Positions 49,486 through 62,304 of a stretch of DNA of 64,000 bases are shown here, piece after piece (positions within the stretch are counted from its first letter, which is position 1; every line of letters begins with the position of its first letter). The stretch comes from Owenia fusiformis (lineage: Eukaryota > Annelida > Polychaeta > Sabellida > Oweniidae): the NCBI GenBank assembly GCA_903813345.2, contig CAIIXF020000008.1, positions 23,298,822-23,362,821 of the forward strand. Reading direction: 5' to 3'. A program made the position numbers and the translations under genes. Under the pieces are notes generated by a model. That model saw only the letters and a program-made list of their open reading frames with translations. It was not told the DNA's origin and did no database searches.

Positions 49486-50679
49486 CTGAAATCGCATGTA
49501 TTGATAAATTGTCAAAAGTTCACCAAAATGACTCAATGCGCTGTGAAATTGTAGGGCCATGCAGCTGGTGAATATCCTAATCTAACAATCATTTCATTAA
49601 TGATGCAATATCAGGGTTGCTTGTTGCTTGCTTGTTGTTTGATGAGGCTGCACGAGGGAGCCAAGCATCATTATCTGTAGTTTGGACAACTCATGATAAA
49701 AAACATGTGTCAACTTCCTACCAACTTAATTTAACTGAATTGATATTCCTGAGTCTATTTTTTGACAGACATATCATCAATTGCTTTATTAATTGTTCTT
49801 GTCCCTTTTGACAAAGGTGAATTATTTTAGTTCAAGTCACTTCATTTTCATTCTTTGACTGGATGTTATTATCAGTCTTATATCACTTCTTTTGAATTTA
49901 TAATGCTTAATAATACAGTCAGTGTGATCATTCACTTCATGGGATTTCCTAATTGCTTTGTATCCAAGGAGAATCATGTATCAGTAGCATATTTAAAAAA
50001 TAAATGTGATTATTTTTGTCAAAAAATTACATGTTCCCTCTAATAGCTTGTATCCTTCCTATATGGATCATATCCATTTTGCAATATCTGGCAATGTTCA
50101 AGATACAACATACTTTTTCCTCCAAGGAATTTTTCTTTATTATTTTTGGTAGATACTCCTTCACTGTAGACTTAACAAAGTTGAAAATCTATTTATTATG
50201 ACAACGTTTAAAAGTCAGCGGCCTCATCCCCAAATCTCATTCCAAAGTACTAGGGTGTAATATTTTCTTAGCATTAACTCTCATAAATCAATTTTGAATG
50301 CCAATTACTGTTCAATTGTGCAAAACTGTCTACATAAATATGATTTTTGGGCATGATTTATCTGCAATATTGGAAGTCTTGGAATCAAATTTGAACAATG
50401 TGAAACTAGAGTTCCAATTCTTGAGGGTTTACATAACAGAGTAAAGAGAGGTGAAATACATCTAAGAGTCTAATAGAATTATTATTGAAGTAGTGCAGCC
50501 AAGATCTGTTTGGGTGCTATATTGATTTCACTAATTTCTATCCAAATAGTAATTGTCAATAATGTTATAAGATTATCTATTAGTATAAGATTATATCCTG
50601 GGAAAGTGTTTATTGGAAGGATACAATTACATTAGATCACACAATATACATCAACACTATTTCAAACCATACCACAGTT
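49486..50679. other. Sequence upstream of PDZ exon A
   Basis: AT-rich sequence, presumably intronic or upstream. Open frames of up to 64 codons lack splice support and family resemblance. Confidence 0.5.
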
Positions 50680-51706
50680 GACTTAGAGTCTTGTTCAGGT
50701 TTCATTAAACACATCAAAACTATTTTAAAGAGTCTCATTCAGATTGAATTAGACCAGACATATCAACAATATTTTAAAGAGTCTTGTTCAGGTTGCATTA
50801 GACATTTCAACACTATTTTAAAGAGTCTTGTTCAGGTTGCATTAGACATATCAACACTATTTTAAAGAGTCTTGTTCAGGTTGCATTAAACATATCAACA
50901 CTATTTTAAAGAGTCTTGTTCAGGTTGCATTAGACATATCAACACTATTTTAAAGAGTCTTGTTCAGATTGCATGAGACATATCAACAGTATTTTAAAGA
51001 GTCTTGTTCAGGTTGCATTAGACATATCAACACTATTTTAAAGAGTCTTGTTCAGATTGCATGAGACATATCAACAGTATTTTAAAGAGTCTTGTTCAGG
51101 TTGCATTAGACATATCAACAGTATTTTAAAGAGTCTTGTTCAGGTTGCATTAGACATATCAACACTATTTTAAAGAGTCTTGTTCAGGTTGCATTAGACA
51201 TTTCAACACTATTTTAAAGAGTCTTGTTCAGGTTGCATTAGACATCTCAACACTATTTTAAAGAGTCTTGTTCAGGTTGCATTAGACATATCAACACTGT
51301 TTTAAAGAGTCTTGTTCAGGTTGCATTAAACATATCAACACTATTTTAAAGAGTCTCATTCAGATTGAATTAGACCAGACATATCAACACTATTTTAAAG
51401 AGTCTTGTTCAGGTTGCATTAGACATCTCAACACTATTTTAAAGAGTCTTGTTCAGGTTGCATTAGACATATCAACACTATTCTAAAAAGTCTTGTTCAG
51501 GTTGCATTAGACATATCAACACTATTCTAAAAAGTCTTGTTCAGGTTGCATTAGACATTTCAACACTATTTTAAAGAGTCTTGTTCAGGTTGCATTAGAC
51601 ATCTCAACACTATTTTAAAGAGTCTTGTTCAGGTTGCATTAGACATATCAACACTATTTTAAAGAATCTTGTTCAGGCTGCATTAGACATATCAACACTA
51701 TTTTAA
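50680..51706. repeat. 44-bp minisatellite, about 23 copies
   Basis: The unit is 44 bp (AGAGTCTTGTTCAGGTTGCA, TTAGACATATCAACACTATT, TTAA). A recurrent longer variant inserts extra bases (ATTGAATTAGACCAGACATA) near 50735 and 51360. Substitutions such as CATTTC, CATCTC and CAGTAT recur in similar order, hinting at higher-order copying. Confidence 0.95.
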
Positions 51707-53545
51707 AGATGATAATTGAGTCAATTAAGAATATATATAACATACAAGTTTGAAAAGATAACTTTTTCTCTGTCTCTTCTAATTCTGTTGAAAGAGTGGT
51801 TACATGAGATTCATTTTTTCAAATCAAATATAATATGAAAACTGTACAAGTTGATTATTGTAACAACATAAATGTTTGAAGTATCAGAGATGTACCCTAC
51901 AACCTACCAGTAGGTATTCAAAAATATATGATACCTGGTTGGTAATCTAACATTGATAAAGAGCTACAGGTGGATCTGGGTTTCACCTGCATAAAGGTTC
52001 TTGAAATCCATACATGCCAAAAGTCAACTTTCATCAATGAAGGATTCCTAACTTTAATGGCAATTTTTTCCTTTAAGGATTTTACCCAAATCTTGCTTAT
52101 TTTGCGTAGCTCCAATTTCTATACAGCAATATGTCACAGAGCAAAAGCCAAATAAGATTAAGAGAGAACTATGCTTAAGTATTAAGATCAAGTATTTAGA
52201 TAATGATTCATCTCAAATGGTATCCTACAGCATGTTTTTATAAGCTTTACTTTCACAAGAAAGGATTCAATCTATATGTAATTACAATACTGTATGTAAC
52301 ATCAGATATTGGTAAGTTGTTAGATAGAACAGCATTTTGTTAATCTTTCAGTGCTTCTTAAAAAATTACTAATAGATTTCCATTGTAGTGTTCTACCCAG
52401 GTTCGGATGGTCACTTTCACAATTCTGACACAATATTGACCATTTTCTATATAAATGGGTGTTGGTAGGGTCAGAATACATGGGAACATATTACAAGGGT
52501 CACTTAATTTCTTGATCTAACAAGTAGTTCCATTTCAATCGACTTAAAACACCATTGGAATGTAATTAAATAAGCTTATTGACATGTGGATTGTGATTTA
52601 ACATTAAAATTGTGATCCTTGTAAGAGTAAATGAACTTTTAAAGGTTTTTCAACATTGTATCTTGAAAGAATTTGACTAATAGCCTATAAAGGTAAAAAA
52701 TAACTGTGCAAATCAAAGTTGTTTTGATAGAAAATTGCACCCAGAATTCAAATATGCCATCAAATAGAAGAAAATGTTGGTATTTAATGGTTAAAAATGC
52801 AGATCTCCTAAATTCTCATTAAAAGCGATACTTTAACGAGATTTCAAAGCTATATGGATTATGGATTAATGGAAAAGACTCTATTGAAAAAACGAAATAG
52901 CCATTTTTCATGATCTTTCTCATTTTTAAATGAGTGCAAATGGCATTCAGGTAGGTGCGAGCCCCTTCAAAAGCGCAAGTGGGTGCAACACTAAATAAAG
53001 GGAAATGCACGCAATTCTGACCAAACTTGCTCAAATAAGCCAATATTTCATTGTCTCTCTCAATATCAAATCGTGCCAATAGATTTAGTTACGCCTCTCA
53101 AGTGGGTGCAGTACTAGAAAGATCACTGTCAGAGATTTTTAAAACACCTTAAATTGCATATATTACATAGTGTAGCACACAGGCCCTGAAACCTGGCAAA
53201 CTGGATGAGCCTATGCATATACCATTTTTTCCAATTTGTTTTTTAAACTGAAAATGAAACTCCGGCATTTTTTCTCAGTCGGGACTCATATGGGCGCTAA
53301 TAAGGACAACTTTATGAACTGTTTTGACTTACTTTGAGCGCCCAAGCGCCAATCACGGCTACTACGGTAACTGAATTATGGTTTACCTTTGCTTAGAAAT
53401 TAGACAAATGATGATATAATATGGAATAATAATAAAAATAAAAAATATATCATTTAAAAACAAATGGTTGGTATTTCAAAGATACATTTGAAAATATTAT
53501 ATGTTAATGACATAATGTCACCCAAGATGAAATTCTAAATAAAAT
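51707..53545. other. Unique non-coding stretch
   Basis: No exon with splice support is seen. The segment 53260-53400 is more GC-rich (GCGCCCAAGCGCC near 53338) but has no coding frame. Confidence 0.45.
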
Positions 53546-54243
53546 GAACTTAAAGTCCATGTGCAGTATGGCAAGTAATTCTAGACGGTCATATCTTTCA
53601 CCATGAGTACTTTCTAGGCATAAATATAGTGATTTTTAATTCAAGTGAAGTCCCCATGATGATAAAATATCAATCAAACAATTCGAAAAATTATAAATAC
53701 AAATTATAAACAATTTATTACTTAATTGCTCAAAAGAGGATCTTCTTTTTCTGATTTTTATTGCATGAAAAGATTATTCAACAAGGGGTCTAAAACATCT
53801 TTAAAAGTAGAATGGTATTGAAAGTCTAGTTTTGAAAATATCAATTTTCGATGACCAAAATCATGCTGAAAACAATGGATAGCATGAATTTTCCCTATGG
53901 GAAAATAACATGGGAAATGTTTTTTTAAACTTTATCGCATTTCAATACCAATCCCCTTTTCAGAAGTTATTAATATAGTGTAGAAGAAACTTTTGATACA
54001 TTTAAATTGAGAAAAACAAGATCCTCTTTTTAGAAAATAAGCTTTACATTTTTAAAAAAGTGACAAGTGACAACTAATCCATAATTTTTCAGAGAGTTGG
54101 ATTGATATTTTACTATCATGGAGACTTGAAAGAAAACATATTGTTTTAATAAAAATCACTGTATTTATACCCAGAAAGTATTCATGGTGAAAGATATGAC
54201 TGTCAAAAATCACTTGCCATACTGCACATGGACCTTTAACTTC
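53546..54243. mobile_element. Foldback MITE, 698 bp
   Basis: The left end GAACTTAAAGTCCATGTGCA and the right end TGCACATGGACCTTTAACTTC are inverted. Pairing continues about 210 bp inward (53546-53757 with 54013-54243) at roughly 80 percent by eye, with further patches of pairing near the centre. It has no coding capacity. I see no certain target duplication. It lies upstream of PDZ exon A, probably in an intron. Confidence 0.7.
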
Positions 54244-54438
54244 AATTGGTTGGCAAAACATAAAACTATTAAACAGTACTGCCATACCATACAATGGAGT
54301 TTTAAAATGTATAGTGATGTAGGCAGATGAAAACACATGTGAATCAAATAGTTTGAGTGTCGCATCATCTGGTTTCAATTTTGATACAAAAACAGATACA
54401 AAATATATAAATAGGGGTCAGGATGGGTATATACGTAC

Positions 54439-54492
54439 CTTGCCTTCAGCTACTTGTTCTAAATAGTTGGATAACCCCTCTAACATGTACAT
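54439..54492 (-). CDS. Possible upstream exon C of the PDZ gene
   Basis: An 18-codon frame (MYMLEGLSNYLEQVAEGK) ends in phase 0 at AAG|GTACGT, which is compatible with exon A at 49485. The left boundary is uncertain: it could be the ATG at 54492, or an acceptor at TTGGAG a few bases upstream. The peptide looks amphipathic and protein-like. Without homology it remains a guess. Confidence 0.3.
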
Positions 54493-57400
54493 ACCTCCAA
54501 CATATCCAAAAAATAACCAAGTTTTTATTTCAATAAATATATGAATCATTTGCCATATATACTTATACTGTCCAGCGAAATAATCTCTCATGCAAATTCT
54601 CAATTGATGTTGATATTTGGTTATATGTCATCCAGATATAAGTGTCTTGGCAATTGGATGTTTATTCATGTATTTTACACTAGTTGGTTTTCCTATGTGA
54701 TGCTATTAAACAGGACATAAAATGGTCTTCCCCATCACAAAATCCAATTTAAATCTGGCAGTACTCCACATATTATGTTATGCATAGTTTTATCCAATGT
54801 TAATAAGAATCAAGTTTGACAAAATATTGATAAATATATCTTATCTTAGCTGTCTAGCAAAGTAGAATCAAGAATGTTTTGTATTTTACCTGTATAACAA
54901 AATATTGATATTGTGTTTGGTAAAATAGCAAGACTCTTGGATAGTTAACCAATTCACTTTTCAAACACATCTTTTAAACGACAAATTCTACTAAGTACAG
55001 AACTAAGCAAGTATGTGGCACATACTCTAAACTATATAGAAATTTAAGGAAATAAAGTATATCATTCAAACTTTAGTGAGAAATAACATGAAGTAAGCAT
55101 AATAGGTATAGAGTCATTTTGTGCACAAGTAACACAAGTCCCACTTGTTCAATGTTATCTATTGTCAAGTGTCTGATATAATAGTCAGCCACATACAGGT
55201 TCATATAATAAGCTCCTTTTCTGATAGTGGGACCACTTATCAATGGTTATTGCCATTTCTTCAAATATTTGTTGATTCATATATTCATTTGGTTTATTTA
55301 CAAAAGGTGTTCTTTTGTCAAAAATATCTGTCTTTTGGTTGTTTTTTTTCGAGAATGAATACATATAATATCATCTTCATTTAAAAATATGTCATATGCA
55401 TATGTAAATATATTAGATATTAAATTTCACAACTACATGGTATATATAAGCCTTAAAGGTAGTTAGGTATTGATGGATAATAATTATCAATACTTAAAGT
55501 ATCTATAAAAGCGTAACACTCGCCAAATGTTTCAAAGATCCCTTTTACAATAACCAAATACATTATTTCTTCAATTACATTCTCTCTCTTTTAATATTCA
55601 AAACACAATTTAACATATTCTGTTAACTGTCTGACATCAATAAAACATCACCAACTTCGGTCATTCACAATTTCCTGAACTTAGTATAGCGCTGTCTGAA
55701 CCGATGCCTTTTGGAGAAAATGTTAAAGCATATTTCTATTTGGTATAAGTTCATCAACTTCAATATCTGACCAATCATAGATTAACATGCAAATACAAGC
55801 ACAAGCTTTACACACAAACATACCTATTTATCTAACAGAATTTCTGATTCTCAACCTTATGGGAGAGGATGTACCTACTTCGCTGTGATGTTATCAATTC
55901 ATAAACTATTAAAAACCTTAGTATCTAAGTGTACTTGAAGTGTCAATACTTGTAAAGCTCATAAGGTTGATCTGCTTGCGAGAGAATTACAAGTTTCAAT
56001 AAATCTTGAATAATACCCATAACCTTTCAAATAAAAAATCAAGGCACATCAATCTCAGAGATGACCAAATTAATGAACTAAAAAAACAAATAGTTGCCAA
56101 CATATGAACAAATGAATGAATGTAAAAAAAACAAGCATATACACCCTCCAACTGCCTACATGAATACATGTACTCTTCAATGGAATGCTATTTAACACAA
56201 TGATGAACTCTAAAACTGTGACAAACTGACTACTTTCCCATACATCTAATAACAAGTTGTGATAAATACCAATGTTGAGCAAATAGCTCAAAGGAATAAA
56301 CCATTTAGACAAAAAATAATCAATTCTGTGGAGGCCATTTAGTCCAATTTCACATTTTGCAATTAATATTTCATGAATCAAAGAATGCTATGTAGATGAT
56401 TACTATCAGCTTACTATAAAAAGCAATGCAGATGATGTAAACCATTGTCTGTCAAGCAGAAATTAATTATGTACATATATTATGATATAATAACTTCTTC
56501 TTCTTGTTAGTAAATGATTTTGGAATTAAGTATTCTATACTTCCCAGCAAATGTAATTGGCATATGGAGATCAATATAATTCTTAATACCTAAAGAAATG
56601 AATACACTACTTTTTTACCTTATAACATAATATTTATATCTGACATTCTGCTGATTTAAGAGACTATGAATATCAGTATAATATTGTTACAGTAATTGAT
56701 TGCCATATTTTGAGTCAGACCCATGTCTGCCATACATGCAACAACTTTTCACTTTTTTCTTCCCTCCATTCCCCCAATTATAGGTCATTGTTTTTATGGT
56801 TATAGTGGATTCTTTTAGGGGATACAGAGGCTTGATATTTTTTGATTATTTCTAATCAAAAGGTATTTCCTTTAAAATCAATATACAACAAAATATAATA
56901 GACTTTGGCCCTCCAGAAACATAACTTGTTGGTCAATACTGATATTCTGAACTTATTTCCCTCACTTATGAATGGAAGTGTTATGTCATTTATAAATGTA
57001 TTCAAATGTTAAGAACATTCCATATTATAATATATATATAATAAACAATATAAGAATCTTTTAAACAGACTTAGTTTAACAAATGATTGAATATAGAACT
57101 TCTAGGCAAGGTGTGTCCGATTCCAGCCAATCCGAACAGAGTGTTCACATAATGAACAGTGCAGTGTTCTCCCCAAAAAATTTTTTCAACTGGGTGCCAG
57201 ATTTTAAGTCTGAAAAAATCAGCACTCGCTACACTCACAATATCTCACTCATTTTTCAAATCAGAAGTTGAAGTGCAGATTCCAACTGGGTGCCAAATGG
57301 GGGGCCTTTGGTTTCAAGTAGGGGGAGCCCCCCCCCCGGTAAAAGTGACATGGGGAGATCACTGCAGTGTGTGAAATATCAATAACACATGCAAGGTCAA

Positions 57401-58554
57401 TAGTTAAACAGTTGTCATGGTGATGAATGGATTTTTTCACATTGGATTTGATGACTTGCCAACTTGACCCTTGCAAAACATTTCATTGAAAATGTGTTCT
57501 TTTTGTGATTTCGTTCCTTTTAGATGATTTTATAGAAAACAATTTGCAATGTATGAAAAGAATTTAAGCCTAAGACTCAATGCATTGTAGCTGCTTCATT
57601 CCACTTAGGCGTTGTTTCCTAAACTTTGTATTCCCGCTGCACGGTCATGCAAAGGTTTGGAAACAACACCTTCATGGTATGATTCAGCAAACAATGAACT
57701 GAGTTCAGGGCATAAATCCTTTATTGGCACTCGACTTCGTCTTGTCCAATACAGAATTTATTGAGCAGAATATGTCCTGTATTGCACTTCAAATCATTCA
57801 ATAACTTATAATATAAGTGGGGAAATTGTTTTGCAATTGCTTTAAAAATATTACAAAAATTACATCTTTATATTACTCATCATTAAATCAGTTTAACTTT
57901 AATGAATCATACCGTTAAATGCAAGGCTGTATGCCAATTCAAATGACATTAAATTATGGTAGTCTAGTGTAGTGTACTGTAGTTTAATATAGTGTAGTGT
58001 AGTGCAATGAAGTGTAGTGCAAAACAGATGATTAAATGTATTTTTATATATAGACTAATATGTCATGTTATGGCAATATTTCCTATCTATACTAATAATT
58101 TAATATTCACCAAAATAAATTTAAATTACTCACCATTGTAATCAAATTACATGATCCATAATATCATTATTCCGTATTACTACATTCATTTTAACATTCC
58201 TTCCTAAACTACTTTGTGAATTTTTGTCCTGTCAGATCCCTTCAGTAGTAGTAGAGCTCCTGAAATAAATACAAACTGTCATTAAATATTTATGGATAAA
58301 TATAAAAATACCGTCAGCTCAATGGTTGAACTGTTATGAGTAATGAAAATCAGATGTGATGTTTAAGTATATCCTATATTTTTGTGCCATATGTCAAATT
58401 CAAAAAATCCTTAGCATAATTATTGACTACAGTTATTTAAATTTCTTTGTTTTGTTAAAAAAATCTGAATAATGCTTTTATTTCATGTATTGGCCATTTA
58501 TGGAGCTTTGAATGTTTTTTCAACATATAATGACTTTGTCAATGTGGAGGCTTG
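54493..58554. other. Unique non-coding stretch with one hairpin
   Basis: No exon, RNA gene or long array is supported. A hairpin with 21-bp imperfect stems lies at 57608-57670 (GGCGTTGTTTCCTAAACTTTG and its partner). TAGTG-rich simple sequence is at 57958-58020. Short C-rich fragments occur near 57330. Confidence 0.45.
57608..57670. repeat. Hairpin with 21-bp stems
   Basis: GGCGTTGTTTCCTAAACTTTG pairs with CAAAGGTTTGGAAACAACACC, with about three mismatches or wobble pairs and a 21-bp loop. It could be a very short MITE, or a hairpin RNA if transcribed. Nothing else supports either reading. Confidence 0.5.
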
Positions 58555-58562
58555 CTATACTG

Positions 58563-59001
58563 TAGAGGTGTGCACTGTTGGTAAATCACTTAATCGATCA
58601 ACAAAATATTTTAATCATTCTAATATAAATGATAGAGATCTGACATAATTTCCCTAATATTTTCTAATTCTTTAGTAGTAGGCGATAATTCATTCGTTTG
58701 ATTTGATTGCATACCTCTATTGAATAAAATATATCAATAAGATGTATCAGAAAGCACAAAAACAACAAAAGTAAGCTTCTGGCTTAGGGTAATTAGCTTG
58801 TTTGGCAGTTTGAGTTTTAAGCTTGGCATGTCAACCTGACAAATTAGGTCTCAATCAGTCAGTGACATCATGTAAGCTTACTCACGGCAGGATGCTGAAG
58901 ATTATCTTTTTGAGAATCAGTTAATTGAGTATTAAGAATCATAATCGATTAAACTTGTGTCGATCAATTAATCGATGATCGATTAAAAATTCACACCTCT
59001 A
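58563..59001. mobile_element. hAT-like non-autonomous element
   Basis: The ends are TAGAGGTGTGCAC and, inverted, TAGAGGTGTGAAT. An exact 8-bp target duplication, CTATACTG, lies at 58555-58562 and 59002-59009. Subterminal TTAATCGATCAAC motifs occur on both sides in inverted orientation. An 8-bp duplication with a TAG/CAG-type end is diagnostic of the hAT superfamily. The 439-bp body encodes no transposase. Confidence 0.85.
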
Positions 59002-59031
59002 CTATACTGTATGTCGGCATCAGAGCACAGT

Positions 59032-59278
59032 GTACAGTCGGTTTCATGGTAAAAATAGCAAGAACTTAACTTCGACATATAAGTGTTACCTGATGAATGG
59101 GACCCTCACGTGCCTTCCCAATGGTAGCTAACGAACCCTAGTGTAACTACATCAGCTTATCTTTCCGTCCGATCAACAATAAGTACAGTTTTACAAGAAA
59201 TGTAAACGAAGTGAAAATATTCCAAAAAGATTTCCTAAAGGCATGTCATCTCCGTAAGTTATGATACGTTATATTACC
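59032..59278 (+). repeat. Left inverted repeat of a 4-kb interval
   Basis: The sequence from TACAGTCGGTTTCATGG to GTTATGATACGTTAT matches the reverse complement of about 62773-63020 closely. The terminal CAGTCGG is flanked by TA on both sides, as expected for a Tc1/mariner-type insertion, but the interval between the repeats is large for that group. Confidence 0.7.
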
Positions 59279-59819
59279 GAACATGCGTGAAATGTGAACA
59301 TCCAAGCATCGGGTATGACTCCACCATTGTTTTGTCGTTTTACTACTTGCCACAATCAACCTCACTGCCAGCATATCAAATAAGGCCCGTTTCCCATGAA
59401 ACTTGGCCCAACTACTATCAGGCAGATGTCCTTGAAAAATCAAGTTGACATAGTTACCCAAGCCTAATAGTTGCCATGGCAACCATAGAAATGGGCTAAA
59501 AATGAGGGCAAAAAAGCACCCAAACCAACCATAATGGCACTAATTTCTAAAATATTTCTAGATATACAAATTTTCTTACACTTTGATATCATCTGGAACA
59601 CTTCTAGACAACAAAAATGTTAAAAATTGGGGGTAGGTTTACCACTTCAATTTTTTTCTAGGCTTGGTCAAAGTAAAACTACGAAAAGGCAATAATTTTT
59701 ACTTTTGAATCACCTATTATCGCCAAAATGGCTATATTTTTCAAGGTCAAGGTCGCCATGCTAAAAGTTGAATTACGGAGATAAATCAAGGGAAAGATCA
59801 ATACCCGGTGATTTCAGCG

Positions 59820-59985
59820 GGAAGTGGCGTTTCGTTCATTGGATGAGCTGCGCGCGCACGCATAAATGTGATTATCCAATATAATTAGGGGAGGGCTATT
59901 TGAAGTAGTTTTTGGTCTCAGGCGCGACCCAGGGCTGTTGTCTTAAGGACATTTCGTTGAAAATGAGCCATTCGGCTGATAATTG
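59820..59985 (+). promoter_or_regulatory. CpG-containing promoter-like segment with possible first exon
   Basis: ATTGGATGAG (inverted CCAAT), GCGCGCGCACGC and ATCCAATATAATTAG precede a leader that reaches ATG at 59963 in a strong context (GAAAATGAGC). The frame MSHSADN runs to TTG|GTAAGAG at 59985, a good donor in phase 2. This is the most CpG-rich spot in the window and looks like the start of a gene on the plus strand. No second exon could be identified before the window ends. Confidence 0.4.
59963..59985 (+). CDS. Possible first coding exon (MSHSADN)
   Basis: Twenty-three coding bases lie between a well-placed ATG and a consensus donor, downstream of CCAAT and CpG-containing sequence. The product is unknown. 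It lies inside the interval bounded by inverted repeats (59032-63020). It could therefore be a gene start captured by, or interrupted by, that structure, or a promoter belonging to a mobile element. Confidence 0.3.
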
Positions 59986-61059
59986 GTAAGAGTTTGCGAT
60001 CTTATAATGTATAACTGTTACTCAGACACATAATTTGACACGATTCTGTTGGAAATAATCTTTGAACCGAGAGATATTCACGATTGATATGCACATTTTT
60101 GATTGTGCCATTGCTTTTCTATTGCACAACCCATGTATTGATAGAAGAAACATTAATAATACAGATTGGTTTACCTTCAATACATGGCAGACACTACATA
60201 TCGGTCTATTAATACCAGTTTGTGCCTTAAATAGTTTTATATTTCCATCCACGGCCTGGAGCCTGGGTGTGTTTGTCTCTTATGTGTATGCTTGTGCATG
60301 GACTTCTAATCACTAGCAGAATTTAACATGATGCAAACTCGACATTATAACTCATGCTGTAACATTTTGACTTCGCTGGAAAACAATAGGAATTATTTTT
60401 CTTGCCAATCAATCATGAATCACAATCAAAATTTCAGAATGATCAATCAGGCAATGATCCAAATCAAGTTATAACATTATATGATATTCAGCAAGAAGTC
60501 TAGTAGAAATACAGAATATTTAAACATCAAAGCTGAAAGTTAAAAGCTAATCTGTCAATTTTCTGTCTGCAAAAGAGCGTCCCAAGAGCGTTTACATTTG
60601 ACACAATAACAGACTGAGGCCTTGAAATCTAGGATTCCCCAGGAAAATATGACGTCATACTAATTAGCATAAGGATTTCCCTATTGGGGTGGGTCGAGCC
60701 TTGTTCGAAAACACAATCCATAAATACATGCTAATTTCTAAGGAGATAGGAAGTGTATAACGTGTTTATCGATTTTGTTTAAAGATTTAATCAATTATCA
60801 AATTGTTTAAGTGGATAAAGTGGTCACACTTGCTTCAATTCATAGCGAAATCGACGGATAGAAACTGACCGAATTCCCGATATCCTACCCCGTATTACTG
60901 TAGGCTATAAGCACAGTGACCTACAGAGGGCGCTATCACAAACAAGTACTGGACGAACCGATAAATTCCCGGGTATTGTAACGCCCTTGGATAAATCTGC
61001 TCTTCAGACAATGTTTGATAGCTTTTCTTCACCACGAGACACATCATCATTATCATCAA

Positions 61060-61985
61060 ATTCTGAGCTGATTGGTCTTGAAAAGTCCTGTAGTTGCTCA
61101 GATCTTAATTTAAATGTATGCAATAGATATTAAACTATATCATAGTGATAATTTAGCCAAAGTTTGTCTAGTCTCCCTTTAAAATGATCTACACTATGGG
61201 CGGTCACTACCTTCTCTGAGTGGCTGTTCCAGTCTTCTATAATTCAGTTGCTAAAGGTGTCCTGTCGAAGGGTGGTGTTACAGTGGTGTTTGTACATTTT
61301 CAGGGAGTGCCCTCTAGTGGTTGTGGTGGCCTTGGTAAAAAATGAGCTATGCTCTTTAGTGTAAATTCCATTAATAATTTTATAAACCTGTCTCCTCGTC
61401 TACGTCTGTAGTAGAGGGAATGGAGCTTTAGCTCTTTAAGCCTCGTTTGATATGGCTTATTCTTCAAATCTGGTATTATTTGGTAGCTCTTCTCTGTATC
61501 TGTTCTATTTTCACTCCTCTTCTAAGAGTCTTGGGTGCCATATAATGTTGCCATAGTGTAATATAGGTCTAATCATAGATTTGTAGAGTGGCACTATGAT
61601 CTCCTTGGTGTGACTAAAACTTCTCTTGATAATTCCTAATTTACTATTTGCTTTTTTTGCAGTTTGACTGATGTGTTGTTTGAATTTTAGTTCTTTGTCT
61701 ATGGTGAATCCTAGGTCTTTCTGTTCTGTCACTGACTCTATCATGGTACCATCTAGGTTGTATTGTTGGTTTACGTTTTTACCAACTTAGTGTAAAACTT
61801 TACACTTTTTTTTGATTGAACTTTAATTGCCAATCATTTGACCAGTTAACTAGAGTGTCAATATCTTGGTGAAGGCTCTCTCGCTGTTCGGCACTGACAC
61901 ATTCCCCATAGAGTTTGGTGTCATCTGCGAAAATTTTGATTGAGTTTCTTATCTTGTCTGGGGCATCATTAATATAGTGTCAAGA
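61060..61985 (-). pseudogene. LINE reverse transcriptase remnant (Jockey/CR1-like)
   Basis: Minus-strand frames read INDAPDKIRNSIKIFADDTK, where FADD is the catalytic Asp pair of reverse transcriptase; then LHQDIDTLVNWSNDWQLKF; then, after a frame change near 61800, EQKDLGFTIDKELKFKQHIS and PLYKSMIRPILHYGNIIWHP. Diverged sequence of the WNSHSEKVVTAHSVDHFKGR kind continues to about 61150. This order is typical of the palm, thumb and C-terminal regions in Jockey/CR1-type non-LTR elements. The 5' half is absent, and several stops and frameshifts make it inactive. Confidence 0.85.
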
Positions 61986-62110
61986 TGAAGGTTATGTATA
62001 GGGGATTGCAGAAATATAGTCATTGTATGGGCTAATTCATTCGAAAATGGCGATATGTACCCCAGAGGTGTGAGTACCGTAATCCAGCACCAAATTCGAA
62101 AATTCAGAAC

Positions 62111-62304
62111 CAAGGAGGATTGGCTCCCAGAGTGCACCACCGATATTCTGGCCCATATATGGTAGCGTGACCTTTGACCTTGTTGACACGTGACAGGTTT
62201 TCTTTAGCACGGAAGCCATTTTGAAACCTGTGAGGTCAAAGGTCACCGCTACCATATATGGGACAGAATATCGGTGGTGCATTCTGGGAGCCAATCCTCC
62301 TTGA
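62111..62304. mobile_element. Mutator-like MITE carrying paired DR1 motifs
   Basis: The ends CAAGGAGGATTGGCTCCCAG are inverted, and pairing continues for about 75 bp with very few mismatches. An exact 9-bp target duplication, ATTCAGAAC, lies at 62102-62110 and 62305-62313. A 9-bp duplication with long inverted ends fits the Mutator superfamily. Each arm contains a perfect nuclear-receptor DR1 (AGGTCAAAGGTCA and its reverse, 62168-62180 and 62233-62245). It encodes no protein. Confidence 0.85.

Noticed and set aside
52819-53079. An 86-codon minus-strand frame
   Set aside because: It has no splice support, and its composition is typical of chance frames in AT-rich sequence.
57159-57374. A GC-richer stretch with open frames on both strands as a possible exon
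   Set aside because: Open frames overlap on opposite strands, a C/G run interrupts them, and no splice sites fit.
60062-60316. An 84-codon frame downstream of the possible first exon at 59963
   Set aside because: It lacks an acceptor in a suitable position and shows no recognisable domain.
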